Origin: an uncultured Clostridium sp.
GTDB taxonomy: Bacteria > Bacillota > Clostridia > TANB77 > CAG-508
Reading direction: 5' to 3'
Assembly (NCBI GenBank): GCA_900556135.1
Contig: USNR01000009.1
Span: 1 to 48,223 of the forward strand
DNA: 48,223 nucleotides
Of this stretch, positions 1 to 7,690 are shown one piece after another. The translations under genes and the position numbers were made by a program. The notes under the pieces are model-generated. The model saw only the letters and a program-made list of their open reading frames with translations. It was not told the DNA's origin and searched no databases. How positions within the stretch are numbered: position 1 is the stretch's first letter; every line of letters begins with the position of its first letter.

Positions 1-895
1 TGTGTTGTACTGTTTCTTTTATTTGTTCTCTTGCAGGTCCTAAATATTTACGAGGATCAAATACTGAAGGATCTTCTGCAAAAGTTTTACGTATTTGTGC
101 AGTCATAGCCAAACGTAAATCTGTATCTACATTTATTTTTGATACTCCAGATTGACTTGCTTGATGTAAAATCTCATCTGGTACACCTTTTGCTCCTGGA
201 ATTTCTCCACCATATTTATTACACATTTCAACCAACTCTGGAATTACTGTTGAAGCTCCATGCAATACTATTGGAGTATTTGGTAATAGTTCCTTAACCT
301 TTGCTAAAATATCAAATCTTAGTCTAGGTTCACCTTTAAATTTATATGCTCCATGGCTTGTACCTATTGCTATAGCTAAAGAATCGCATCCAGTTCTTTC
401 AACAAATTCTTTTGCTTGCATTGGATCTGTATACATAGCATCTGATTCTGCAACATTTACATCATCTTCAATTCCAGCTAACTTTCCAAGTTCAGCTTCA
501 ACTACAACACCATGACTATGAGCATAATCAACAACCTCTTTTGTTAATCTAACATTCTCTTCAAAATCATATTTTGAACCATCAAACATTACTGATGTAA
601 ATCCATTATCTACACACATTTTACATGTTTCAAAATCTGGTCCATGATCTAAATGTAATGCTAAATCAACATTAGGATGTTCTTCCAAAGCTGCCTCTAT
701 CATTTTCTTTAAGTATCCAACTCTTGCATACTTAATTGCACTCGAAGATACTTGCAATATTACAGGTGAATTCTCCTCTGCGGCTGCATCCACAATTCCT
801 TGAATAATCTCCATATTATTTACATTGAAAGCTCCTATAGCAAAATTTTCTGTCATTGCTTTCTCAAACATTTTTTTAGTTGTTACTAAAGCCAT
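1..895 (-). CDS. fba: Class II fructose-bisphosphate aldolase, C-terminus cut by window edge
   Basis: Reading the minus strand from the ATG at 895 gives an uninterrupted frame to base 1, about 298 residues starting MALVTTKKMFEKAMTENF. It carries class II aldolase signatures: the zinc-site stretch LHLDHGPDFE near residue 80, VEAELGKLAG near 135, IGTSHGAYKF near 180, and VLHGAST near 210. The family interconverts fructose-1,6-bisphosphate with dihydroxyacetone phosphate and glyceraldehyde-3-phosphate in the cytoplasm (glycolysis and gluconeogenesis). The histidines of LDHG, SHG and LHG are the expected metal ligands. An AGGAAGG ribosome binding site lies 7 to 8 bases upstream of the ATG. The stop codon is outside the window. 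No CGG codon is used. Confidence 0.96.
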   Translation of the reverse strand, partial: MALVTTKKMFEKAMTENFAIGAFNVNNMEIIQGIVDAAAEENSPVILQVSSSAIKYARVGYLKKMIEAALEEHPNVDLALHLDHGPDFETCKMCVDNGFTSVMFDGSKYDFEENVRLTKEVVDYAHSHGVVVEAELGKLAGIEDDVNVAESDAMYTDPMQAKEFVERTGCDSLAIAIGTSHGAYKFKGEPRLRFDILAKVKELLPNTPIVLHGASTVIPELVEMCNKYGGEIPGAKGVPDEILHQASQSGVSKINVDTDLRLAMTAQIRKTFAEDPSVFDPRKYLGPAREQIKETVQH

Positions 896-936
896 AATTT
901 TATCCTTCCTTTCACTTATTTACCAATATCATCCCT

Positions 937-965
937 ATTCTACTATTACTTTAATTCTTTTGCAA
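937..965 (-). promoter_or_regulatory. Putative sigma-A promoter of fba
   Basis: On the minus strand TTGCAA (960-965) is followed after 17 bases by TAGAAT (937-942), about 40 bases before the fba start codon. Spacing and sequence are close to the vegetative consensus. The promoter lies in the 132-base gap after mutS, so fba probably has its own transcript. Confidence 0.6.
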
Positions 966-1027
966 TAGTTTTTAGATTTTTTATTCAAATTTATGTTTTG
1001 CTACCTTATTATGACAAATCTTCTTCT

Positions 1028-3658
1028 TTAAGCTCCCATCTCGCCTTTTATTTTTACTAATGTATTTAGCGCATCTATAGGAGTTAATTCATTCAAATTG
1101 ATTTTATCTAATTCGTGAGCAATTTGAGCCAATTTATAATTGTACATATCCAATTGGCCTGTAACAACCTTTTTATCTTCTTTTTCTTCTGACACTTTCT
1201 TATTTGTTAAAGCATTTTTTCTCTCTATACTCTTTAAAATATCATTTGCTCTTTTTGTTACAACTTTTGGAACTCCTGCAAGCCTTGCAACATGTACACC
1301 ATAGCTTTCATCAGTTCCACCTTTAACTATTTTTCGTAAAAATATTACATCTTCGCCTTTTTCTTTAACTGCTACTGAATAATTTTTTACACCTTCTAAT
1401 TTATTTTCCAAATCAATCAATTCATGATAATGTGTTGCAAATACAGTTCTAGCTCCACATCTTTGTTTATCCGCAATATATTCTGCAACAGCCCATGCAA
1501 TTGAAAGTCCATCATATGTTGATGTTCCTCTTCCTATTTCATCTAATACTACTAAACTATTGCTTGTTGCTTCTTTTAAAATAGTGGCTACTTCCATCAT
1601 TTCAACCATAAAGGTACTTTGACCCATGCTTAAATCGTCAGAAGCTCCAACTCTTGTAAATATCTTATCAACCACTCCTATATGTGCAGATGTTGCAGGA
1701 ACAAAGCTTCCAATTTGTGCCATCAATGTTATTAATGCAATTTGTCTCATATATGTTGACTTTCCTGCCATGTTTGGACCAGTTATTATAGCAAGTCTAT
1801 TTTCATCTTTATCCATATAAGTATCATTTGCTATAAAGCTTCCACTTGGTAACATTTTTTCAATTACTGGGTGTCTGCCTTCCTTTATGTCTATAATTCC
1901 ACTTTTGTCAACATCAGGCATACAATAATTCATATCTTCTGCAACTGTTGCAAGCGAACATAAAACATCTAGAGTTGCAACTATATTAGCTGCCCTTTGT
2001 ATTCTTTCTATATTTTCCTTGATTTTTGTTCTTATTTCTACAAAAGCATTATACTCTAAAGCTGTAACTTTTTCCTCTGCCCCTAAAACCTGACCTTCCA
2101 ACTCTTTTAGTTCTTCTGTAATATATCTTTCTCCATTTGTTAAAGTTTGCTTTCTTATATATCTATCTGGAACTAATGACAAATTAGATTTAGTAACCTC
2201 TATATAATATCCGAAAACCTTATTATATCCAACTTTTAATCCTTTAATTCCGGTCTCTTCTCTTTCTTTTGCTTCTAACTCTATAAGCCAGTTTTTACCT
2301 TGTATCATTGCTGTTTTTAATTTATCTATTTCTTCATTATAGCCTAATTTAATTATTCCACCATCTGTAACACTTATAGGTGGATCCTCAACTATTGCAG
2401 AATCTATCAATTTATAGATATCTTCTAATGTATCCATATTTTCATACAAGTCTTTCAGCATTGGAGACGTTGTATTTTCAATTAATCTTTTTATTTCTGG
2501 TAATCTTTCACTTGAAGCTTTTAGCGAGTTTAATTCCCTTGCATTTGCACTTCCATAAGATATTTTTCCTGCTAATCTTTCTATGTCATATACGCCTTTT
2601 AATCTAGAAGTTAACTCTCCTTTTAAGATTACGTCTTCCTTCAATTCTTTTACAGAATTTAGTCTGTTATTTATCTCTTTTACATCTATTAAAGGATTGC
2701 TTAGCCATCTTCTTAAAAGCCTTCCTCCCATAGAAGTTGAAGTTTTATCAAGTACCCATAAAAGTGTTCCTTTTTTAGATTTATCTCTTAATTTCTCTGT
2801 TATTTCCAAATTTCTTCTTGCATTAATATCAAGCGACATATATTTTGTAATTGAATATATAACAATTTTATTAATATGATTTAAATCTGTTTTCTGAGTA
2901 TCTTGTATATATGACACAAGTCCATTTATTGCAGATATTGCAAATAGCTTATCATCTATACTTTCAATAACTTCATCATTATCTGTAACTAATGTATAAT
3001 TTCTATATATTACTTGAACATCTTCTGAAAACTTATCTTCATCCTCAGTTGAAACATATACCTTAAATCTTTGGTTTATACTGTCAATTTCTTCTTCACA
3101 ATCATATAGCATTTTATTTACAACTATTTCAGAAGGAGAATATCTAGATATTTCATCTAACAACATTTGAAAATTATTTTCCTCTTTTATCTCTGTTGCA
3201 AAGAAATCACCAGTAGAAATATCACAAACAGCAATTCCAAAGAATGTTCCCTTTTTCAATATAGACATTATATAATTATTTCTTTTTTCTTCTAACAAGT
3301 TAGACTCTGTTACAGTTCCAGGTGTAACAACTCTTATAACATCTCTTTTTACTATACCTTTAGCTGTTTTAGGGTCCTCCAATTGCTCACAAATTGCAAC
3401 CTTATGTCCATTTTCTATCAACTTAGATATATAGCTTTCTGCTGCATGATATGGAATCCCACACATTGGAGCTCTTTCTTCCTGTCCACATTCTTTTCCT
3501 GTTAAAGTCAACTCTAACTCCTGCGAAATGTTCACAGCGTCATCAAAAAACATTTCGTAAAAGTCACCCAGTCTGTAAAATAATACACAATCTTTATATT
3601 TTTCCTTAGTAGCCAAATAATGCTGCATCATAGGCGAAAAACCTGATTTTTCTGCCAT
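1028..3658 (-). CDS. mutS: DNA mismatch repair protein MutS
   Basis: 876 residues, the normal length for MutS. The N-terminal mismatch-binding domain contains the YRLGDFYEMFFDDA motif near residue 30, whose Phe and Glu contact the mispaired base. The ATPase domain has Walker A GPNMAGKST near residue 625, Walker B-like VVLDEIGRGTST, and the ATHYHEL switch. MutS recognises mismatches and recruits MutL, which is encoded far away in this window at 41408-43789. The start is supported by GGGAGAT just upstream of the ATG. miaB lies 36 bases upstream on the same strand, so co-transcription is likely. In-frame glycines preceded by C (ACC GGA, TTC GGA) are read normally, and no CGG codon occurs. Confidence 0.97.
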   Translation of the reverse strand: MAEKSGFSPMMQHYLATKEKYKDCVLFYRLGDFYEMFFDDAVNISQELELTLTGKECGQEERAPMCGIPYHAAESYISKLIENGHKVAICEQLEDPKTAKGIVKRDVIRVVTPGTVTESNLLEEKRNNYIMSILKKGTFFGIAVCDISTGDFFATEIKEENNFQMLLDEISRYSPSEIVVNKMLYDCEEEIDSINQRFKVYVSTEDEDKFSEDVQVIYRNYTLVTDNDEVIESIDDKLFAISAINGLVSYIQDTQKTDLNHINKIVIYSITKYMSLDINARRNLEITEKLRDKSKKGTLLWVLDKTSTSMGGRLLRRWLSNPLIDVKEINNRLNSVKELKEDVILKGELTSRLKGVYDIERLAGKISYGSANARELNSLKASSERLPEIKRLIENTTSPMLKDLYENMDTLEDIYKLIDSAIVEDPPISVTDGGIIKLGYNEEIDKLKTAMIQGKNWLIELEAKEREETGIKGLKVGYNKVFGYYIEVTKSNLSLVPDRYIRKQTLTNGERYITEELKELEGQVLGAEEKVTALEYNAFVEIRTKIKENIERIQRAANIVATLDVLCSLATVAEDMNYCMPDVDKSGIIDIKEGRHPVIEKMLPSGSFIANDTYMDKDENRLAIITGPNMAGKSTYMRQIALITLMAQIGSFVPATSAHIGVVDKIFTRVGASDDLSMGQSTFMVEMMEVATILKEATSNSLVVLDEIGRGTSTYDGLSIAWAVAEYIADKQRCGARTVFATHYHELIDLENKLEGVKNYSVAVKEKGEDVIFLRKIVKGGTDESYGVHVARLAGVPKVVTKRANDILKSIERKNALTNKKVSEEKEDKKVVTGQLDMYNYKLAQIAHELDKINLNELTPIDALNTLVKIKGEMGA

Positions 3659-3694
3659 TTTATCTATCTCCCTTATTACATCTTTACTTCTATT

Positions 3695-5128
3695 TTAAAT
3701 TTTACCTTTTAAATACCACATATGTTCTGAAACAATTCTTAAGCTTATTACTTTTCCAATTAGATCCTTTGAGCCTTCAAAATTAACAACCTTATTTGTA
3801 TCAGTTCTTCCTGTTAAAACACTAGAATTTGTCTTGCTAAAGCCCTCAACTAATACTTTTTGAGTAGTTCCTACATACTTTTGATTATTTATCTTAATAT
3901 TTTCCTCTGCTAATTTTTTTAGTCTGTCAAATCTTTCATGTTTAACCTCTTCAGGTACTTGATTTTCCATTTTATCAGCAGGAGTTCCAACTCTTCTTGA
4001 ATATATAAACATATAAACTTGTTCAAAATTTACTTTTCTTACAACATCTAAAGTATCCTCAAAATCCTCCTCTGTCTCTCCTGGGAAACCAACTATTATA
4101 TCTGTAGAAAATACCACTTCTGGAATTCTACTTTTAATTTTTTCTGCCAATTCTAAATATTGCCCTTTTGTATATTTTCTGTTCATGGCTTTCAATATAT
4201 TAGTGCTTCCAGACTGTAATGGTAAATGAATAATTTTACAAACCTTTTTGCAATCCTTTATAGCATCAATTACATCATCTGTAAAATCCTTTGGGTGAGG
4301 AGAAACAAACCTAATTCTTTCTATTCCTTCAATTTCATTTACAGCTCTTAACAATTTAGCAAAAGAATCTATCTCTCCTTTATTTATGCCATTTTCTCTT
4401 TCAGACCTCATATACGAATTTACATTTTGTCCTAACAACGTTATTTCTTTATAACCTTGTTTAGCCAAGTCCTCAACTTCTTTTAATATATCTTCTGCTT
4501 TTCTGCTTCTCTCTCTTCCTCTAACATATGGAACAATACAATATGTACAGAAATTATTACATCCATTCATTATTAGAACAGATGCTTTAATATTATCATC
4601 TCTTTTAACTGGTAAACCTTCAGTAACTTCACCGTCAATATCTAAAATGTCCTCAATCTGTTTATTTTCCATTAATGCAGTGTATATATCTTCTGGAAAT
4701 TTATATAAAGTATGAGTTCCAAAAGCAATATCAAAAAATGGATAACTCTTTTTTAGTTTCTCAACAATATGTTTTTCTTGCATCATACATCCGCCAATTG
4801 CAATTAATCCATTATTAGCTTCACGAATTCTCTTTACCTCTCCCAACTTTCCGAAAAGTTTATCCTCAGCATTTTCTCTAACGCAACAAGTATTAAACAC
4901 AATTAAATTAGCCTCTTCGATATTCTTAGTAAGGCTATATCCCATCTCTTCAAGCATACCACTTAACTTTTCAGAATCACTCTCATTCAACTGACATCCC
5001 ATAGTTAATATGTGATATTTTAAATTTTTTCCTTCATTAATTTTTCTAACTTTATCTATAAACTCTTTTTGTAATTTTACCTTTTCATCCATGTTTTCTA
5101 TCTGTTTTCTATCTACTCTATTTTCCAT
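3695..5128 (-). CDS. miaB: tRNA-2-methylthio-N6-dimethylallyladenosine synthase MiaB
   Basis: 477 residues with three expected parts. The N-terminal methylthiotransferase domain (TMGCQLNESDSEKL near residue 43, plus further Cys in NTCCVRENAED and IGGCMMQE) binds an auxiliary Fe-S cluster. The radical-SAM core carries C-N-N-F-C-T-Y-C near residue 189. A C-terminal TRAM domain ends the protein. MiaB adds a methylthio group to i6A37 of tRNAs reading codons that start with U. Its precursor enzyme MiaA is at 39730-40647. A good promoter lies at 5165-5194, and mutS follows 36 bases downstream. Confidence 0.96.
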   Translation of the reverse strand: MENRVDRKQIENMDEKVKLQKEFIDKVRKINEGKNLKYHILTMGCQLNESDSEKLSGMLEEMGYSLTKNIEEANLIVFNTCCVRENAEDKLFGKLGEVKRIREANNGLIAIGGCMMQEKHIVEKLKKSYPFFDIAFGTHTLYKFPEDIYTALMENKQIEDILDIDGEVTEGLPVKRDDNIKASVLIMNGCNNFCTYCIVPYVRGRERSRKAEDILKEVEDLAKQGYKEITLLGQNVNSYMRSERENGINKGEIDSFAKLLRAVNEIEGIERIRFVSPHPKDFTDDVIDAIKDCKKVCKIIHLPLQSGSTNILKAMNRKYTKGQYLELAEKIKSRIPEVVFSTDIIVGFPGETEEDFEDTLDVVRKVNFEQVYMFIYSRRVGTPADKMENQVPEEVKHERFDRLKKLAEENIKINNQKYVGTTQKVLVEGFSKTNSSVLTGRTDTNKVVNFEGSKDLIGKVISLRIVSEHMWYLKGKI

Positions 5129-5164
5129 TATAAATCAACATTCCTTCTAACTTATTCTTGTCAT

Positions 5165-5194
5165 ATTTTAATACATTTTATCAGCTTTTGTCAA
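5165..5194 (-). promoter_or_regulatory. Putative sigma-A promoter of miaB-mutS
   Basis: TTGACA (5189-5194) and TAAAAT (5165-5170) on the minus strand are separated by 18 bases, about 40 bases before the miaB start. An overlapping alternative, TTGAAC with a 17-base spacer to the -10-like TAAAAT further upstream, is also visible. Confidence 0.6.
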
Positions 5195-5231
5195 TGGGTT
5201 CAACTGTATATCCTAAATAGCAATGTATTTT

Positions 5232-5273
5232 TATATAATAGGAAAGTCAGTATAATTTTCCTATTATTTATAT
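5232..5273 (+). repeat. Dispersed hairpin repeat, copy A
   Basis: First of three copies of TATAATAGGAAAGTCA in the window (others at 8981-9025 and 40665-40707). Here ATAATAGGAAA is followed by a short loop and TTTTCCTATTAT, giving a near-perfect stem with GG opposite CC. It lies between the rpmE terminator and the miaB promoter, so it is probably outside both transcripts. Confidence 0.6.
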
Positions 5274-5306
5274 AAAAAAAAGTTGCTATATATTATAGCA
5301 AACTTT
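5273..5306 (-). terminator. Rho-independent terminator of rpmE
   Basis: On the minus strand AGTTTGCTATA and TATAGCAACT form a stem with a 4-base loop, followed by a run of eight T. It begins at the rpmE stop codon. Confidence 0.8.
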
Positions 5307-5507
5307 TTATTTAATTCCATATTTTTTCTTGAATTTATCTGCTCTACCACCAGTTGTTTCTCTTTTTAAGTTACCTGTCCAAAATGGATGACATTTAGAA
5401 CATATATCTACTTTCATGTCTTTTTTTGTTGAACTTGTTGTCATAACATTTCCACAAGCACATGTTATTGTTGTTTCTTCATAATTTGGATGTAATCCTT
5501 CTTTCAT
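5307..5507 (-). CDS. rpmE: 50S ribosomal protein L31, zinc-binding form
   Basis: 66 residues matching bacterial L31 throughout (MKEGLHPNYEETTITC at the N-terminus, TGGRADKFKKKYG at the end). It carries the C+ type zinc ligands Cys16, Cys18, Cys37 and Cys40 (CAC and CSKC). L31 bridges the large and small subunit heads. A GGAGAGGTGAAAAGCA leader gives a strong ribosome binding site. A terminator follows immediately. The gene sits between a 48-aa membrane peptide (upstream) and miaB. Confidence 0.97.
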   Translation of the reverse strand: MKEGLHPNYEETTITCACGNVMTTSSTKKDMKVDICSKCHPFWTGNLKRETTGGRADKFKKKYGIK

Positions 5508-5600
5508 TGCTTTTCACCTCTCCTTACACATAATTAAAAACTGCTAAATAATATAATATCATATATTAAAAAATTTTTCAAGCATTATTTATTAGTTATT

Positions 5601-5747
5601 TTATTTATTTCTTTGTTCCAACATATATTGAGCAGACGCTTTTAATTCTTCCTTTAATGGATAACGTCTTACAATCTTTGAAACAACATTAAATAAGCAC
5701 GCTAAAATTAAAATTACTAATAATAGTTTTTTCCAAATCTTTGCCAT
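5601..5747 (-). CDS. Small single-pass membrane protein (48 aa)
   Basis: The frame starts MAKIWKKLLLVILILACLF and ends LEQRNK before TAA, 48 residues. A lysine-flanked hydrophobic segment at residues 7-23 should span the membrane, followed by a charged, probably cytoplasmic, tail. The ATG is preceded by GAAAGGAAAAGATAA, and a strong promoter at 5789-5816 ends about 40 bases upstream, so the gene is likely expressed, perhaps together with rpmE 93 bases downstream. I do not recognise a family. Confidence 0.7.
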   Translation of the reverse strand: MAKIWKKLLLVILILACLFNVVSKIVRRYPLKEELKASAQYMLEQRNK

Positions 5748-5788
5748 TTATCTTTTCCTTTCACCTATTATTAATTCAACATACTACT

Positions 5789-5816
5789 ATTATACTACAT
5801 AATTCAAATTTGTCAA
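5789..5816 (-). promoter_or_regulatory. Strong sigma-A promoter overlapping the 3' end of the pilin-like gene
   Basis: TTGACA (5811-5816), 16 bases, TATAAT (5789-5794) on the minus strand. Both hexamers match consensus exactly. It should drive the 48-aa peptide and possibly rpmE. The -35 and spacer lie inside the last codons of the upstream pilin-like gene. Confidence 0.75.
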
Positions 5817-6479
5817 CCATGAGATTAGAGTGAATTTTCCTTCTATATAACTAAACAATCCATATTTTTTTGTATATGTATTTTGTATGGAATTGATATT
5901 TCCTCTAAAAATTCCCTTAAAGGCTGTTTTTTGACCTATACTTGCAAATCCCATACAGTTCTCATCCTTTTTTGTAAGCTCAGTCTTTATATCTTCTATT
6001 ATTTCATCTTCATTTAAATTTCCAAAGTCAGTTCTTGTATAATCATCATACGAATGTTTTGATTTAAAGTTTAAACTTCTTGTTAATACAACATATTTTC
6101 CTTCACTATCAACTTCATAATATCTATTTGAGTCTACAAAAGCTACTTCAAAAACATCTCCTACATCACTAACCTCTGTTTTCCCTTCTCCTGTCTCATC
6201 ATCCAATGCTTTTTCTAAAGTATCTTGCTCAACTTTAGAACCTTTACTTTTTATCAAAGAAACTGTAGTTGCTCTTTTCACAATCCCTTTTCCCTCATCT
6301 ATTTCCGATTGTTCCTTTGCATTCTTAGCCTCTCCAATAATACCATTGTTTCCTAAAGCCAGCTTTAAGCCTATACTTGTTAATATTAATAAAACCACAA
6401 TAGTAACAGCCAGAGCCAACAATGTAATTCCTTTAGAATTTCCCATTATTCCAATTGTCTCTCCTTTGTTTCTCTCCAT
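5790..6479 (-). CDS. Type IV pilin-like protein, probably C-terminally truncated
   Basis: 229 residues from the ATG at 6479, chosen because AGGAGG lies 9 bases upstream. An earlier in-frame ATG at 6548 has no such site and falls in a repeat. The N-terminus holds a prepilin-like segment: short charged leader, GNSKGITLLALAVTIVVLLIL as one hydrophobic helix, then GNNGIIGEAKNAKEQ, a pattern common in clostridial pilin-like surface proteins. The C-terminal part (FKGIFRGN, then YGLFSYIEG) resembles the start of a GLUG-type surface repeat. It stops abruptly inside a consensus promoter, which suggests loss of the normal 3' end. Exact function is unknown. Confidence 0.65.
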   Translation of the reverse strand: MERNKGETIGIMGNSKGITLLALAVTIVVLLILTSIGLKLALGNNGIIGEAKNAKEQSEIDEGKGIVKRATTVSLIKSKGSKVEQDTLEKALDDETGEGKTEVSDVGDVFEVAFVDSNRYYEVDSEGKYVVLTRSLNFKSKHSYDDYTRTDFGNLNEDEIIEDIKTELTKKDENCMGFASIGQKTAFKGIFRGNINSIQNTYTKKYGLFSYIEGKFTLISWLTNLNYVV

Positions 6480-6532
6480 TTGCTTTTTCCTCCTCGAAAT
6501 ATTTTTCCTCTTCTCATAAATACTTAAAATTA

Positions 6533-6560
6533 CCTCTACCTGACGCATTGACTAATAAAT
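6533..6560. repeat. Direct repeat, copy 1 (partner at 6698-6725)
   Basis: The 28-base segment (CTCTACCT, then CATTG, then AATAAAT) recurs with a few mismatches at 6698-6725. The two copies flank most of the 121-bp inverted repeat at 6548-6668, and copy 1 overlaps its left end. Confidence 0.5.
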
Positions 6561-6668
6561 ATGATCACAATTAGGGATTGAAACTTTCTCTTAACTACAA
6601 GCCCACGTCTTTATTGTAGTTGCAGAAGGGAAATTTCTTTTCCTAATTTGGAGCATATTATTAGTCAA
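6548..6668. repeat. 121-bp imperfect inverted-repeat element (MITE-like or structured RNA)
   Basis: The left arm (6548-6600, starting TTGACTAATAA and ending AACTACAA) pairs with the right arm (6614-6668, TTGTAGTT to TTAGTCAA) along its whole length with small bulges, around a 13-base loop. It lies in the 389-base gap between two divergently transcribed genes (starts at 6479 and 6869). No protein frame is visible. It could be a small non-autonomous mobile element or a long-hairpin RNA. The sequence cannot decide between these. Confidence 0.6.
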
Positions 6669-6697
6669 AAGAGCGAATGTCGAACACATTATAATCA

Positions 6698-6725
6698 TCT
6701 CTACCTAGCACATTGGACAATAAAT
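6698..6725. repeat. Direct repeat, copy 2 (partner at 6533-6560)
   Basis: Second copy of the 28-base repeat, about 165 bases from the first and beyond the right end of the inverted-repeat element. The rest of this gap (6726-6868) is AT-rich upstream sequence of the VanW gene. Confidence 0.5.
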
Positions 6726-6868
6726 AAATCATATCATTACAAATGTCAAAATTTTAAATAACAATAACCAATTATCCTCAGGCACTAACTAAAAAAATCT
6801 AGAAAAGCAAAAAGCAACTGTATAATTTTTATTTTTTTACCTATAATAATCCTGAAAGGATGAGTTAT

Positions 6869-7570
6869 ATGAAAAAAAATTACACTTATATATTAGTTGG
6901 ATTAATTGTTATCGCTATCATAGGAGTTGCCATATACTTCTTCTACAATAAAAACAAAGAAACTACTCAAAATCAAAACAATAAAAGTGCTAGTCGTCTT
7001 GCAACCAATTCAAATGATGGCGCTAACGAACTCGCAAAAGTTAGCGAAAATGCTGAACTTCAGAATAAAATAGAAGAAAATAGAATTGCAGAAGAAAAAG
7101 CTAAAGAACCGAAAGAAGAAGAACTTGGTTCTTATTCTACTCCCCTAAAATCTAAAGCATCTGGCAGATTAAACAATATCCGTATAACATGCTCCAGTTT
7201 AAATGGTAAAGTGATTTCTAATGGTGAAACTTTTTCTTTTTGCAACACTCTAGGTCCTTCGACTTCTGCTAAAGGTTACCAAGAAGCAGACGTAATTATT
7301 GATGGCAAAACTGTACAAGCTCTTGGAGGTGGAAATTGTCAGGTTAGTAGCACACTTTACAATGTTGTATTAGCAGTCCCTGGTCTAAAAGTTGTCGAAA
7401 GACATGAGCATGGAAAAGATGTAACTTATGTCCCTGACGGAAAAGATGCCGCAGTAGCATATGGCTCTATGGATTTTAAATTCACAAATTCTACTGGAAA
7501 TGACATCAAAATGTATTTCAACTCTGATGATGAAAATGTTACAGTACGAATTGTAAAATTAGTATATTGA
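6869..7570 (+). CDS. VanW-domain membrane-anchored protein
   Basis: 233 residues from the ATG at 6869. GAAAGG sits 9 to 10 bases upstream of this codon but directly abuts the alternative ATG at 6860. The N-terminus (MKKNYTYILVG and following) is one membrane anchor, then a charged linker rich in Glu and Lys. From about residue 90 the VanW domain is clear: NGETFSFCNTLGPS, LGGGNCQVSSTLYNVVL, VERHEHGKDVTYVPDGKDA, AYGSMDFKF. VanW proteins are cell-surface proteins named after a vancomycin-resistance cluster, and their biochemical role is not established. The gene is followed by dacA on the same strand, consistent with an envelope function. Confidence 0.88.
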   Translation: MKKNYTYILVGLIVIAIIGVAIYFFYNKNKETTQNQNNKSASRLATNSNDGANELAKVSENAELQNKIEENRIAEEKAKEPKEEELGSYSTPLKSKASGRLNNIRITCSSLNGKVISNGETFSFCNTLGPSTSAKGYQEADVIIDGKTVQALGGGNCQVSSTLYNVVLAVPGLKVVERHEHGKDVTYVPDGKDAAVAYGSMDFKFTNSTGNDIKMYFNSDDENVTVRIVKLVY

Positions 7571-7690
7571 ATTTATTATTTTTAACATAATATTTGTATT
7601 TTAGTTTTATAATCATTAAAGTATTGTGAGTTGTTCTATAATTTTAGATTTCGAATATTATTTATATATAATATTTCAGGAGGATTATAT

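Noticed and set aside
6570..6585. GGGATTGAAAC, which looks like the 3' end of a type I/III CRISPR repeat
   Set aside because: It occurs once, without any spaced repeats or cas genes, and is explained by the arm of the 121-bp inverted repeat.
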